Assembly (NCBI RefSeq): GCF_023516595.1
Contig: NZ_JAMGBG010000074.1
Coordinates: forward strand, 1 to 64,000
Reading direction: 5' to 3'
DNA: 64,000 nucleotides
Origin: Streptomyces neyagawaensis
GTDB lineage: Bacteria; Actinomycetota; Actinomycetes; Streptomycetales; Streptomycetaceae
The translations under genes and the position numbers were made by a program. Under the pieces are notes generated by a model. It searched no databases. It saw nothing but the letters and a program-made list of their open reading frames with translations, and had not been told where the DNA came from. This document shows, piece by piece, positions 35,413-44,935 of this stretch. How positions within the stretch are numbered: the stretch's first letter is position 1; each line of letters begins with the position of its first letter.

Positions 35413-38379
35413 ATGACAGATCTCGACCCCCACGCCTACGTCGAAGACCGGTCGCCGGGCACCGGACGGCTGCGGCCGCGCGCCGCGTTCGCCACCGACC
35501 TGCCCACGATCGCGCTCGACGGCGACTGGAGATTCCGACTGGCGTCAGGGCTGGACGACCTCACCGGGGACTTCGCCGCGCCGGAGTTCGACGACGGCGC
35601 CTGGGACCTGCTCGCCGTGCCGTCCTGCTGGCAGATGGCCGGCCTGCCCGGCGAGCCGCGCTACGGTGCCCCGGCCTACACCAACATCCTGTACCCGTTC
35701 CCGGTCGACCCGCCGCGGGTACCCCGGCAGAACCCGACCGGCGAGTACCGCCGTGAGTTCGACGTTCCGGACGGGTTCCCGGCATCGGCCGCGGTGCTCC
35801 GGTTCGAGGGCGTCGACTCGGCGTTCGCGGTGTGGCTCAACGGGATCCGCCTCGGCGACGGCAAGGGCAGCCGGCTGACCACCGAGTTCGATGTCTCCAC
35901 CGCCCTGCGGCCCGGCCGGAACATACTCGCGGTCCGTGTGCACCAGTGGTCGTCCGGCAGTTACCTGGAGGACCAGGACATGTGGTGGCTGTCCGGGATC
36001 TTCCGGTCGGTGACCGTGGCCGCCCGCGGTGTCGAGGACTTCTTCGTCCACGCCGCCTACGACCACACGACGCGGCAGGGCACCCTGGCCGTCGACGTCA
36101 CCGCCCCCACCCGGGTGTCCCTTTCGGTGCCCGAACTCGGCATATCCGGCGCCGATCCGGCCGGCCCGCACGTGATCGACGGCATCGAGCCCTGGTCGGA
36201 CGAGCAGCCGCGCCTGTACACGGGGGAACTGCTCTCCGAAGCCGGGGAGCGGATACCGCTGCGCATCGGCTTCCGCACCGTGGCCGTCGTGGACGGTGTC
36301 CTGACCGCGAACGGCAGGCCGATCTCGCTGCGGGGCGTCAACCGCCACGAATGGCATCCGCTGACGGGGCGGACCCTGACCGAGGACACCATGCTGACCG
36401 ACGTGCTGCTCATGAAGCAGCACAACATCAACGCGGTGCGCACCAGCCACTACCCGCCCGACCACCGCTTCCTGGACCTGTGCGACGAGCACGGCCTGTG
36501 GGTGTTCTGCGAGGGCGACCTCGAGACGCACGGCTTCGAACCCGGCGGCTGGCGCCGCAACCCCAGCGACGACCCCGCGTGGCGCGAGGCCTACCTGGAC
36601 CGGGCCGAGCGGCTGGTGGAACGCGACAAGAACCACCCCTCGGTCATCGTCTGGTCGCTGGGGAACGAGTCCGGCACCGGGGCCAACCTGGCCGCCTCGG
36701 CCGCCTGGATCCGGCAGCGCGACGACAGCCGCCCGATCCACTACGAGGGCGACTTCGCGAGCTGCGCGTACGTCGACCTGTACTCCCGCATGTACATCGA
36801 CGTGGACGAGCTGGCCGCCGTGGGACGCGGCCAGGAGGCACCGACGGCTGATCCGGCCGACGACGCGCACCGCCGCGCCCTGCCGGCCGTGCTGTGCGAG
36901 TACGGACACGCCATGGGCACCGGCCCCGGCGGGCTGTCCGAGTACCAGCAGGTCATCGAGGCACATCCGCGTCTGGCCGGCGGATTCGTCTGGGAGTGGA
37001 TCGACCACGGGATCGCCCGGCTCACCGGGCAGGAGGACCCCCACTCGTTCTACGCCTACGGCGGTGACTTCGGCGAGGAGGTCCACGACGGCAATTTCGT
37101 CGCCGACGGGCTGCTCTTCCCCGACCGCACACCGTCGCCGGGCCTGGTCGAGTACAAGAAGGTCATCGAACCGGTCCGGATCCGCGTCGACCCGGCGACC
37201 CGGCAGATCGGCGTGCACAACCTGCACCACGTCCGCGACAGCGGCTACCTGGACTTCCGGTGGACCGTCGAGGACGGCGGCGAGCCGGTGGGCTCCGGCG
37301 ACCTGACCGTGCCCGCGACCGCTCCGGGTACGACGACGACGGTCGCGTGGCCCGCCGATGTCACCGCCGCGCTCGACGCGGCCCGTAAGAACGACTCCGG
37401 CCACGAGGTGTGGCTGACCGTGACCGCGGTGCTCGCCGCCGACGAGACCTGGGCGGGGGCGGGCCACGAGATCGCCTGGTCCCAGGGGCTGGTCGTGGCT
37501 CCGGCCGCCTCGCCCGTGCCCTTCACCCCGGCGCCGGCGACCGTCCACGACGGCTACATCGCACTGGGTCCCGCGCGGTTCGACGCCCGCAGCGGGGTGC
37601 TGACACGGCTCGGCGACCTGGAGCTCGACGGTCCGCGACTGGACGTCTGGCGGGCCCCGATCGACAACGACCTGCTCAGCGCCTTCGGTGAGCCGCAGTC
37701 CGACGCCTGGTTCGCCGCCGGACTGCACCGGATGCGACACGACGTCCTGGCTGTCGAACCCGACGCGTCGGGCCTCACGGTCACCGCCCGGCTGGCCGCC
37801 GCCGGGTCCTCCTGCGGGCTCGGCGTGGTGTACCGCTGGACGGCCTGCGCGACACCGCATGCGGGCCAGGACCGGCTCCGGCTGGACACCGTCGTCACCC
37901 CCGACGGCCCGTGGTCGGTGCCGCTGCCCCGACTGGGCGTCGCGCTGTCGCTGCCCGGCACCGACGCCGACGTCGAGTGGTTCGGTCCCGGCCCCGGTGA
38001 GGCGTACCGCGACTCCCGCGCCGCGGCTCGCGTCGGCCGCCACCGGTCGACCGTCTCCGCGATGCAGGTCCCCCAGATCCGCCCGCAGGAGAACGGCAAC
38101 CGCCACCAAGTCCGCCGCGCCGGGATCACCACCCCGGGCGGCACCCTGCTCATCACCGGCGACCCGGTCATCGATCTGACCGTCCGTCCCTGGAGCACCG
38201 AAGCCCTGGCCGCCGCGGCCCACCAGCACGACCTGGTCCGCGACGGCCGACTCCATCTGCACCTCGACCACGCGCACCACGGTCTGGGCAGCGCGGCCTG
38301 CGGCCCGGGACCGTCGGCACCGGACGTCCTGGCCGCGGTCACCACCACGTTCGGCATCGAGTTCAGCACCGGCCGATAG
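35413..38379 (+). CDS. GH2 beta-galactosidase
   Basis: 988 residues with no signal peptide, so cytoplasmic. Five-domain LacZ layout: jelly-roll (VPSCWQMAGLPGEPRYGAPA), Ig-like domain, TIM barrel, second Ig-like domain and large C-terminal sandwich (VEWFGPGPGEAYRDSRAAAR). The acid/base Glu is in WSLGNESGTG (about E419) and the nucleophile in CEYGHAMGTGPGG (about E496). It also has the RGVNRHEWHP and NAVRTSHYPP substrate motifs of LacZ. Shorter than E. coli LacZ by ~35 residues, a normal size for actinobacterial forms. It presumably hydrolyses imported galacto-oligosaccharides. ATG 35413 is weakly ribosome-sited (AGAAAG); the open frame starts earlier without support. Confidence 0.94.
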   Translation: MTDLDPHAYVEDRSPGTGRLRPRAAFATDLPTIALDGDWRFRLASGLDDLTGDFAAPEFDDGAWDLLAVPSCWQMAGLPGEPRYGAPAYTNILYPFPVDPPRVPRQNPTGEYRREFDVPDGFPASAAVLRFEGVDSAFAVWLNGIRLGDGKGSRLTTEFDVSTALRPGRNILAVRVHQWSSGSYLEDQDMWWLSGIFRSVTVAARGVEDFFVHAAYDHTTRQGTLAVDVTAPTRVSLSVPELGISGADPAGPHVIDGIEPWSDEQPRLYTGELLSEAGERIPLRIGFRTVAVVDGVLTANGRPISLRGVNRHEWHPLTGRTLTEDTMLTDVLLMKQHNINAVRTSHYPPDHRFLDLCDEHGLWVFCEGDLETHGFEPGGWRRNPSDDPAWREAYLDRAERLVERDKNHPSVIVWSLGNESGTGANLAASAAWIRQRDDSRPIHYEGDFASCAYVDLYSRMYIDVDELAAVGRGQEAPTADPADDAHRRALPAVLCEYGHAMGTGPGGLSEYQQVIEAHPRLAGGFVWEWIDHGIARLTGQEDPHSFYAYGGDFGEEVHDGNFVADGLLFPDRTPSPGLVEYKKVIEPVRIRVDPATRQIGVHNLHHVRDSGYLDFRWTVEDGGEPVGSGDLTVPATAPGTTTTVAWPADVTAALDAARKNDSGHEVWLTVTAVLAADETWAGAGHEIAWSQGLVVAPAASPVPFTPAPATVHDGYIALGPARFDARSGVLTRLGDLELDGPRLDVWRAPIDNDLLSAFGEPQSDAWFAAGLHRMRHDVLAVEPDASGLTVTARLAAAGSSCGLGVVYRWTACATPHAGQDRLRLDTVVTPDGPWSVPLPRLGVALSLPGTDADVEWFGPGPGEAYRDSRAAARVGRHRSTVSAMQVPQIRPQENGNRHQVRRAGITTPGGTLLITGDPVIDLTVRPWSTEALAAAAHQHDLVRDGRLHLHLDHAHHGLGSAACGPGPSAPDVLAAVTTTFGIEFSTGR

Positions 38380-38446
38380 GCGGGCCTTGCCCGCCCGCCC
38401 ATCGGCCATCCAGCAAGTCAGCCCCCGTCACAGAAGGTTCCCTCGC

Positions 38447-39757
38447 ATGGACAACACCACCATACGCACCCGCAGACTCCTGACGTTCGCCACCGCGGCA
38501 CTCCTCGTGGCAGGGGTCAGCGCGTGCGGCAGCACCGACAGCTCCTCCGACACCGGCGACAAGAGCCAGAGCGGGCCGGTGAAGATGGAGTTCTGGGGCT
38601 GGGCCGGCTACGAGAAGATCGTCGACCAGTGGAACGCCTCCCACCCGAACACCAAGATCACCTTCAAGAAGATCCCGTCGGGCCCCAAGGGCGGCTACAC
38701 CCAGATCAGCAACGCGCTCACCGCCGGCAAGGGCCCGTGCCTGGCCCAGATCGAGTACCAGAACATCCCGTCGATGCTCGTGAAGAACTCGGTCATGGAC
38801 ATCACGCAGTACGCGAGCGACGGCATGGACAAGTACGTCCCGTCGGCCGTCTCCGCCTCCAGCGTCGGCGGCAAGATCTACGGGGTTCCGGTGGACGTCG
38901 GCCCGATGGTCCTCTTCTACCGCAAGGACCTGTTCGCCAAGTACGACATCAGCAAGCCCCCGGCCACCTGGGCCGAGTACAAGGCCGACGCCGAGAAGGT
39001 CACCGCCGCCGACTCCGGGGTGAAGTTCGGCACCATGCTCGGCGACGCCAACGGTCTGGCGTCCTTCACCCTGCAGACCGGTCAGTCCTGGTACTCGACC
39101 AAGGGCGACAGCTGGACCGTCAGCATCGACAACCCCGGCACCCGCAAGGTCGCCTCCTACTGGCAGGACCTGAAGGACAAGGGTCTGGTGGCGAAGACCG
39201 GCAATGCCTGGGACCCGCAGTTCAACAAGGCCTCCGAAGCCGGCAAGGTGCTGACGTTCGTCGGCGCGGCCTGGGCCGCCGGCGGTCTGAAGTCGGACCT
39301 GCAGAACCTGTCCGGCAAGTGGAGGGTCGCCCCGATGCCGACCTGGGAGGCAGGCGACGGCAAGAGCGCCAGCAGCGGCGGCTCGGCCACCTCGGTGATG
39401 ACCGGGTGCAAGACGCCCCGCGAAGCAGTGCAGTTCGCCGATTTCCTCTCCAGCGACCCGAAGGCCGTGAAGACGGGCATCGAAACCGGGCTGTACCCCG
39501 CCTCGAAGGCCGGACAGGACGACCCGTCGCTCACGGGGGGTGACCCGTACTTCGGCGGCCAGAAGGTCGGTGACGTGTACAAGGCCTCCGCCGCGCAGGT
39601 GCCCAGCACCTGGACCAACGGCCCGACCTTCCAGCAGGTCGAGACGGACTTCACCGGTGCCATCGGTAAGGGCACCCTGCCCGACGCGGTCACCAAGGTC
39701 CAGGCCTCGACGGTCGCCGCGATCAAGAAGCTCGGACTGTCGGTGACCAACGGCTGA
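38447..39757 (+). CDS. ABC sugar-binding lipoprotein
   Basis: 436 residues. Basic N terminus and lipobox (LLVAGVSAC, Cys about residue 25), then a family-1 extracellular solute-binding fold (FWGWAGYEKIVDQWNASHPN; YTQISNALTAGKGPCLAQIE; GVPVDVGPMVLFYRKDLFAK). AGAAGG at 38432-38437 supports ATG 38447. First of three transporter genes, directly after the beta-galactosidase, so it is probably the specificity determinant for an oligosaccharide released by the secreted enzymes. Specificity cannot be read from sequence. Confidence 0.95.
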   Translation: MDNTTIRTRRLLTFATAALLVAGVSACGSTDSSSDTGDKSQSGPVKMEFWGWAGYEKIVDQWNASHPNTKITFKKIPSGPKGGYTQISNALTAGKGPCLAQIEYQNIPSMLVKNSVMDITQYASDGMDKYVPSAVSASSVGGKIYGVPVDVGPMVLFYRKDLFAKYDISKPPATWAEYKADAEKVTAADSGVKFGTMLGDANGLASFTLQTGQSWYSTKGDSWTVSIDNPGTRKVASYWQDLKDKGLVAKTGNAWDPQFNKASEAGKVLTFVGAAWAAGGLKSDLQNLSGKWRVAPMPTWEAGDGKSASSGGSATSVMTGCKTPREAVQFADFLSSDPKAVKTGIETGLYPASKAGQDDPSLTGGDPYFGGQKVGDVYKASAAQVPSTWTNGPTFQQVETDFTGAIGKGTLPDAVTKVQASTVAAIKKLGLSVTNG

Positions 39758-39855
39758 GGCGGCGGGCCCTGCCGCCTCAAGGGGTTCCCGCGGCCGCCCG
39801 CTCCCGGCGCCGCGGGGACCCGCTCCCTGACGACGAACCGCCCAGCGAGGTTTCC

Positions 39856-40836
39856 ATGAGCAGTCCCAGCAGCACCCGGACCGCGTCACCGCCGCGGCCG
39901 GTGCCCGCGGTCACCCCCCGTGTCTCCCCCGCCGGTCGGCCTCGGCGCACCGGCCGCCGTGCCGCGTTGACCGCGTCGGGTTTCCTGGCGCCGTTCGCGG
40001 TGCTCTTCCTGACCATGATGGTCGCGCCGATCTGTTACGCGATCTACCAGAGCTTCTTCACCGTCCGCCGCGCGGGGCTGTTCGGCGGTGCGCGGTCCAC
40101 GGAGTTCGCCGGACTGTCCAACTACGCCGACGCCTTTCGCGACCACGACTTCATCGCGTCGATCGTCCGGGTCGTGCTCCTTGGCTGCGTCCAGGTCCCG
40201 GTCATGCTCGGCCTCGCCCTGCTGCTCGCGCTCCTCCTTGACTCCCGCTCGGCCCGGCTGCGGAAGACCTACCGGCTCACGTTCTTCCTGCCCTACGCGC
40301 TGCCGGGTGCGATCGCCGCGGTGATGTGGTCCTTCCTCCTGGTGAAAGACCTCTCGCCGTTCACCGGACCGCTGTCCCACCTCGGGATCCACACCGACTT
40401 CCTGTCGCCGTCGTGGGTTCCGGTCTCGATCGGCAACATGATCACGTGGGGCTGGACCGGCTACAACATGCTGATCATCTACTCCGCGCTGCAGACGATC
40501 CCGGCCGAGGTGACGGAGGCCGCCGCGCTCGACGGCTGCACCGGATGGCGCCTGGCGTGGGCGGTGAAGATCCCGCTGGTACGTCCCGCGCTGGTGCTGA
40601 CCACGGTCTTCTCCATCATCGGAACGGCACAGATGTACACCGAGCCGGCGGTGCTGGTCGGCGCGCGCATCCCGGGCGTCGACCCGAAGTTCACCCCGAT
40701 CATGAACACGACCCTGGGCATGGACGTGGGCGGCCAGAACCTGGCCGCCGCCGAGTCCGTCGTGCTCGCGCTCATCACCCTCGTGCTCTCGTTCGGATTC
40801 CTCAAGTACAACCAGCGCAAGGGAGCGATGGCGTGA
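39856..40836 (+). CDS. ABC sugar transporter permease 1 (MalF-like)
   Basis: 326 residues, six transmembrane helices after a Pro/Arg-rich cytoplasmic N terminus. The EAA loop that docks the ATPase is present (TEVTEAAALDGCTGWRLAWA in outline: EVTEAAALDGCTGWRLAW). Helices include FLAPFAVLFLTMMVAPICYA and LGCVQVPVMLGLALLLALLL. It pairs with the next gene, whose start overlaps its stop (GTGA). No ATPase gene is in the locus. Confidence 0.94.
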   Translation: MSSPSSTRTASPPRPVPAVTPRVSPAGRPRRTGRRAALTASGFLAPFAVLFLTMMVAPICYAIYQSFFTVRRAGLFGGARSTEFAGLSNYADAFRDHDFIASIVRVVLLGCVQVPVMLGLALLLALLLDSRSARLRKTYRLTFFLPYALPGAIAAVMWSFLLVKDLSPFTGPLSHLGIHTDFLSPSWVPVSIGNMITWGWTGYNMLIIYSALQTIPAEVTEAAALDGCTGWRLAWAVKIPLVRPALVLTTVFSIIGTAQMYTEPAVLVGARIPGVDPKFTPIMNTTLGMDVGGQNLAAAESVVLALITLVLSFGFLKYNQRKGAMA

Positions 40837-41720
40837 GCGTGATCCGTGCCGACCGGCCGATCCGACCGACCCGACCGGCCCTTCGCGGCACCGACATCGC
40901 GAGCAAGGTCGTCGTCAACGGCGTGCTGGGCCTGATGGCCCTGTACACGCTGATCCCGCTGTGGTGGCTGTTCGTCTCCTCGACCAAGGCCTCGGGCTAC
41001 CTCTACACCGGTACGCCGCTGTGGTTCTCCCACTTCGACCTGGTCACCAACATCAGAAACGTGTTCACCTTCGAGGGCGGCATCTTCTCCACCTGGCTGG
41101 CCAACAGCGCGCTGTACAGCCTCGTCGGCGCCGCCGTCGGCACCCTGCTGTCCGCGATGGCCGGCTACGCGCTGTCCAAGTTCAGCTTCCGCGGCCGCGA
41201 AAGCGTGTTCAACGTCATCCTCGCCTCGGTCCTCATTCCGGCGCCGATGTTCGCCCTGCCGTTGTTCCTGCTCATGGCCAAGCTGGACATCACCAACTCC
41301 TACTGGTCGGTGCTGCTGCCCAGTTGTGTCAGCCCGTTCGGCGTCTACCTGTGCCGGATCTTCGCCGCGTCGTCCGTCCCGGACGAACTCCTGGAGGCCG
41401 CGCGGATCGACGGAGCGGGCGAACAGCGCACCTTCTTCCGGATCGCCCTGCCGCTGATGTCCCCGGCACTGGTGACCGTCTTCCTGTTCCAGTTCGTCGG
41501 CATCTGGAACAACTACCTGCTGCCCTCGCTCATGCTCAACACCCCCTCGCTCCAGCCCGTCACGGTGGGCCTGGTGCAGTGGCGCTCGGAGTTCGCCAAC
41601 GGAGTGCCGCCGCTGCTGCCGATCACCGGTGCGTTCCTGTCGCTGATCCCCCTGCTCGTCGCCTTCGTCAGTCTCCAGCGGTTCTGGCGCAAGGGCCTCA
41701 CCGCAGGATCCGTCAAGTAG
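40833..41720 (+). CDS. ABC sugar transporter permease 2 (MalG-like)
   Basis: 295 residues, six helices (KVVVNGVLGLMALYTLIPLW; VFNVILASVLIPAPMFALPL; ALVTVFLFQFVGIWNNYLLP) with the MalG-type EAA loop (PDELLEAARIDGAGEQRTFF). GTG 40833 overlaps the upstream stop. Last gene of the import unit. In Streptomyces many CUT1 importers share one ATPase (MsiK), which would explain the missing ATPase gene here; that is inference. Confidence 0.95.
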   Translation: MSVIRADRPIRPTRPALRGTDIASKVVVNGVLGLMALYTLIPLWWLFVSSTKASGYLYTGTPLWFSHFDLVTNIRNVFTFEGGIFSTWLANSALYSLVGAAVGTLLSAMAGYALSKFSFRGRESVFNVILASVLIPAPMFALPLFLLMAKLDITNSYWSVLLPSCVSPFGVYLCRIFAASSVPDELLEAARIDGAGEQRTFFRIALPLMSPALVTVFLFQFVGIWNNYLLPSLMLNTPSLQPVTVGLVQWRSEFANGVPPLLPITGAFLSLIPLLVAFVSLQRFWRKGLTAGSVK

Positions 41721-41785
41721 CGCGCCACCGGTGTCATGGAGCGCCGTCGCGCTCGGCTGAGTACCGCACCCGCAGGACGCCCACG

Positions 41786-41844
41786 AGGGCCGGCCGGAGG
41801 TGACGCCCCGATGAGGTCGGGAGCTGTCGTCCTCCGCCGGCCCT
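41786..41844. terminator. Long-loop inverted repeat ending the sugar operon
   Basis: Arms AGGGCCGGCCGGAGG (41786 on) and CCTCCGCCGGCCCT (to 41844) pair with one unpaired base around a ~30-nt loop, between convergent stops at 41720 and 41866. Confidence 0.5.
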
Positions 41845-41865
41845 TCGCGCTGTCTCAGCCCGTGC

Positions 41866-42954
41866 TCAGCCCGTGCTCACCCCGGCGGCGGCACGCAGGG
41901 AACCATGGGTGGGCGCGTCCGGGACGTCCGCCGGCCGGCCCTTCGCGAACTCCTCCCGCAGCACCGGCACGACCTCCTCCCCCAGCATGTCGATCTGCTC
42001 CAGCACCGTCTTCAGCGGCAGCCCGGCGTGGTCGACGAGGAACAACTGGCGCTGGTAGTCGCCCGCGTAGTCGCGGAAGGCCAGCGTCTTCTCGATCACC
42101 TGCTGCGGCGACCCCACGGTCAGCGGCGTCTCCTTGGCGAAGTCCTCCAGGGACGGCCCGTGGCCGTACACGGGCGCCACGTCGAAGTACGGACGGAACT
42201 CCCGTATCGCGTCCTGGGAGTTCTTCCGCATGAACACATGTCCGCCGAGCCCGACGATCGCCTGCTCGGGCGTGCCGTGCCCGTGGTGGGCGTACCGCTC
42301 CCGGTACAGCTCCACCATCCGCTGGGTGTGCTCGGCCGGCCAGAAGATGTTGTTGTGGAAGAAGCCGTCACCGTAGAACGCGGCCTGCTCGGCGATCTCG
42401 GGCGAGCGGATCGACCCGTGCCAGACGAACGGCGGTACCCCGTCCAGCGGCCGCGGCGTGGACGTGAAGCTCTGCAGCGGCGAGCGGAACTTGCCCGCCC
42501 AGTTCACGACGTCCTCGCGCCACAGCCGGTGCAGCAGCGCGTAGTTCTCGATGGCGAGGTTGATGCCCTGGCGGATGTCCTGCCCGAACCACGGGTAGAC
42601 CGGCGCGGTGTTGCCGCGGCCCATCATCAGGTCCACCCGGCCGTCGGCCAGGTGCTGGAGCATCGCGAAGTCCTCGGCGATCTTCACCGGGTCGTTGGTG
42701 GTGATGAGGGTGGTCGCGGTGGAGAGGATCAGCCGCTCGGTGCGGGCGGCGATCCAGCCCAGCATGGTCGTGGGCGACGACGGCACGAAGGGCGGGTTGT
42801 GGTGCTCACCGGTGGCGAAGACGTCGAGTCCGACCTCCTCGGCCTTCAGCGCGATCTCGACCATCGCCTTGATGCGCTCGTGCTCGGTCGGCGTACGGCC
42901 CGTCGTGGGGTCCGGCGTCACATCACCGACGCTGAAGATCCCGAACTGCATCAT
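41866..42954 (-). CDS. LLM-class flavin-dependent oxidoreductase
   Basis: 362 residues, TIM-barrel bacterial-luciferase-like monooxygenase or F420/FMN enzyme. It shows FGIFSVGDVTPDPTTG at the N terminus, EVGLDVFATGEHHNPPFVPS (cofactor-face loop), LADGRVDLMMGRGNTAPVYP and VGSPQQVIEKTLAFRDYAGD near the C terminus. ATG 42954 was chosen over 42999 because GAGGG lies 8 nt upstream. It is divergent from an AraC-type regulator across 137 bp, which may control it. Substrate unknown. Confidence 0.92.
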   Translation of the reverse strand: MMQFGIFSVGDVTPDPTTGRTPTEHERIKAMVEIALKAEEVGLDVFATGEHHNPPFVPSSPTTMLGWIAARTERLILSTATTLITTNDPVKIAEDFAMLQHLADGRVDLMMGRGNTAPVYPWFGQDIRQGINLAIENYALLHRLWREDVVNWAGKFRSPLQSFTSTPRPLDGVPPFVWHGSIRSPEIAEQAAFYGDGFFHNNIFWPAEHTQRMVELYRERYAHHGHGTPEQAIVGLGGHVFMRKNSQDAIREFRPYFDVAPVYGHGPSLEDFAKETPLTVGSPQQVIEKTLAFRDYAGDYQRQLFLVDHAGLPLKTVLEQIDMLGEEVVPVLREEFAKGRPADVPDAPTHGSLRAAAGVSTG

Positions 42955-43091
42955 CGTTGCCACCCTCTCAGGTTGTTTACGATTCAACCATAGCGCCAAA
43001 CAGGTGCTCCCCTTCCACTATTCCGCCGGCACCCCTGACCGGCCTCCCCACGCCCCCGCAGAATGTCAGTCCCCGTCCCTACCCTCTCCCC

Positions 43092-43949
43092 ATGGCCGCC
43101 CCACGCCGTGACACCCGAGGCATCGTGGACGCCGCGGAACTCTTCGCGCGCGTCCGCTTCCGCCGCCGCGAACCCGCCGCGCCGCTCCGGCCCTACCTGG
43201 AGCACTACTGGCTGATCGACTGGGACCTGCGCGAGCCGTACCTCTCGCAGGTCGTCCCGCACCCCTCGGTCAACATCGTCTTCCAGCGGTACGAGGGACA
43301 GGCCCCCTTCGCCGAGGTCTCCGGCGTCGGGCTCGGCCTCTTCACCCAGAAACTGGAGGGCAGGGGCCGGGTGTGCGGCATCCAGTTCCGGCCCGGCGGC
43401 TTCCGCCCCTTCGCCCCCGCCGCCCCCGTGTCCGACTGGACCGGCCGCCGCGTACGACACCCCGAGGTGTACCCGGACACCGACCCCGACACCGTCCTCG
43501 CCCCCGACGACGAGGACGCCCGCGTCGCCGCCCTGGACGCGTTCCTGCTGGGCCTCGACCCCCGCCCCGACCCCCAGGCGGAGCTCGCCATGACGCTCGT
43601 CGACCGCGTCCGCACCGACCGCGGCGTCCGCCGCGTCTCCGACTTCGCCCGCGCCGAGGGCCTCTCCGTACGGCTGCTGCAACGCCTGTTCGCCGCGTAC
43701 GTCGGGGTCGGCCCCAAGTGGGTCATCCTCCGCTACCGCATCCACGAGGCCCTGGAACGCGCCGAGACCGAACGCGCGGTCGACTGGGCCGCCCTCGCCG
43801 CCGACCTCGGCTACGCGGACCAGGCCCACCTCGTGCGGGACTTCACGGCGACGGTGGGCGTCCCGCCGAGGGCGTACGCGGAGGCCGTGACCCCGTCCGT
43901 GAATCCGTCCGTGAACCCCGGACCCTCCGCACCGCCCGCGCCCGGCTGA
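43092..43949 (+). CDS. AraC-family transcriptional regulator
   Basis: 285 residues. The N-terminal cupin-like sensor (PYLEHYWLIDWDLREPYLSQ; PSVNIVFQRYEGQAPFAEVS; IQFRPGGFRPF) is of the DUF6597 type. The C-terminal double HTH (VRRVSDFARAEGLSVRLLQR; VDWAALAADLGYADQAHLVR) binds DNA. ATG 43092 follows no clear ribosome site, and a TACCCT hexamer lies a few bases upstream, so the transcript may be leaderless. Its TGA directly abuts the TCA stop of the next, convergent gene. Likely regulates the divergent flavin enzyme; effector unknown. Confidence 0.9.
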   Translation: MAAPRRDTRGIVDAAELFARVRFRRREPAAPLRPYLEHYWLIDWDLREPYLSQVVPHPSVNIVFQRYEGQAPFAEVSGVGLGLFTQKLEGRGRVCGIQFRPGGFRPFAPAAPVSDWTGRRVRHPEVYPDTDPDTVLAPDDEDARVAALDAFLLGLDPRPDPQAELAMTLVDRVRTDRGVRRVSDFARAEGLSVRLLQRLFAAYVGVGPKWVILRYRIHEALERAETERAVDWAALAADLGYADQAHLVRDFTATVGVPPRAYAEAVTPSVNPSVNPGPSAPPAPG

Positions 43950-44159
43950 TCACTTGGCGTGCATGACCGCGTAGATCATCACGAACGCCACGAGGTGGAT
44001 GCCGAAGAGGAAGTACGCCAGGTACCACCACACGTACCGCTCGTTCTTCTTCTCCTCGACGAGCCGACGCCGCTCGGAGTTGAGGCGCTGCTCGGAGTCA
44101 AGGCGCTGCTCGGAGCCGAGTCGCTGCTCGGCGTCGGAATCCCGCTGCTCGGCCGACAT
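43950..44159 (-). CDS. Small membrane protein with hexapeptide repeats
   Basis: 69 residues. An N-terminal cytoplasmic segment built from imperfect six-residue units EQRL(G/D/N)S is followed by a single membrane helix (WWYLAYFLFGIHLVAFVMIY), as in small DUF6126-like actinobacterial proteins. The start ATG 44159 overlaps the SDR stop (TGATG) and follows GGGAG. It is the last gene of a two-gene unit with the SDR. Function unknown. Confidence 0.75.
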   Translation of the reverse strand: MSAEQRDSDAEQRLGSEQRLDSEQRLNSERRRLVEEKKNERYVWWYLAYFLFGIHLVAFVMIYAVMHAK

Positions 44160-44935
44160 CACAGCTCCCGGTGGACCTTCGTGTTGGAGGCCTGGGCGCG
44201 GGGGCGCAGCACCAGCAGGTCGACGTTGACATGGCTGGGGCGGGTGACCGCCCAGGTGATCGTGTCGGCCACGTCGTCGGCGGTCAGCGGCTCCGCGACC
44301 CCCTCGTACACCCGCGCGGCCTTCGCCTCGTCACCGCCGAACCGGGTCAGGGCGAACTCCTCGGTCTTCACCATCCCCGGCGCGATCTCGATGACCCGCA
44401 CCGGCGTCCCGACGATCTCCAGCCGCAGCGTCTCCGCGAGGACATGCGCGCCGTGCTTGGCGGCGACATAGCCCGCGCCGCCCTCGTACGTCCCGTGCCC
44501 CGCCGTCGACGACACCACGACGACCGTGCCGTCACCGCTCGCGGTCAGCGCGGGCAGCAGGGCCTGGGTGACATTGAGGGTGCCGATGACGTTCGTCTCG
44601 TACATCCGCCGCCAGTCGGCGGGGTCGCCGGTGGCCACCGGGTCGGCGCCGAGGGCGCCACCCGCGTTGTTCACCAGCACGCCGATCGTCCGGAAGGCCG
44701 TCGCGAACTCGTCCACGGCCGCCCGGTCCGTGACGTCCAGCGCGTACGCCGTCGCCTGGCCGCCCGACGCGTTGATCTCCTCCGCCAGCGCCTCGATCCG
44801 GTCCTTGCGGCGCGCCGTCAGCACGACGCGGTACCCCGCCGCGGCGAGCCCCCGGGCGGTGGCGGCGCCGATGCCGCTGCTCGCACCCGTGACGACGGCG
44901 ATACGGGAGGCGGCGGACGGTGCGGCGGTAGCCAT
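44159..44935 (-). CDS. Short-chain dehydrogenase/reductase (SDR)
   Basis: 258 residues, classical SDR. The glycine-rich cofactor motif is VVTGASSGIGAATARGLA; later motifs are LDVTDRA, VLVNNAGGALG, active-site VVVVSSTAGHG and YVAAKHG (Tyr-Lys). An Arg in LTARRKDR suggests NADP preference. GGAG supports ATG 44935. Substrate unknown. Translationally coupled to the small membrane protein gene downstream. Confidence 0.95.
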   Translation of the reverse strand: MATAAPSAASRIAVVTGASSGIGAATARGLAAAGYRVVLTARRKDRIEALAEEINASGGQATAYALDVTDRAAVDEFATAFRTIGVLVNNAGGALGADPVATGDPADWRRMYETNVIGTLNVTQALLPALTASGDGTVVVVSSTAGHGTYEGGAGYVAAKHGAHVLAETLRLEIVGTPVRVIEIAPGMVKTEEFALTRFGGDEAKAARVYEGVAEPLTADDVADTITWAVTRPSHVNVDLLVLRPRAQASNTKVHREL

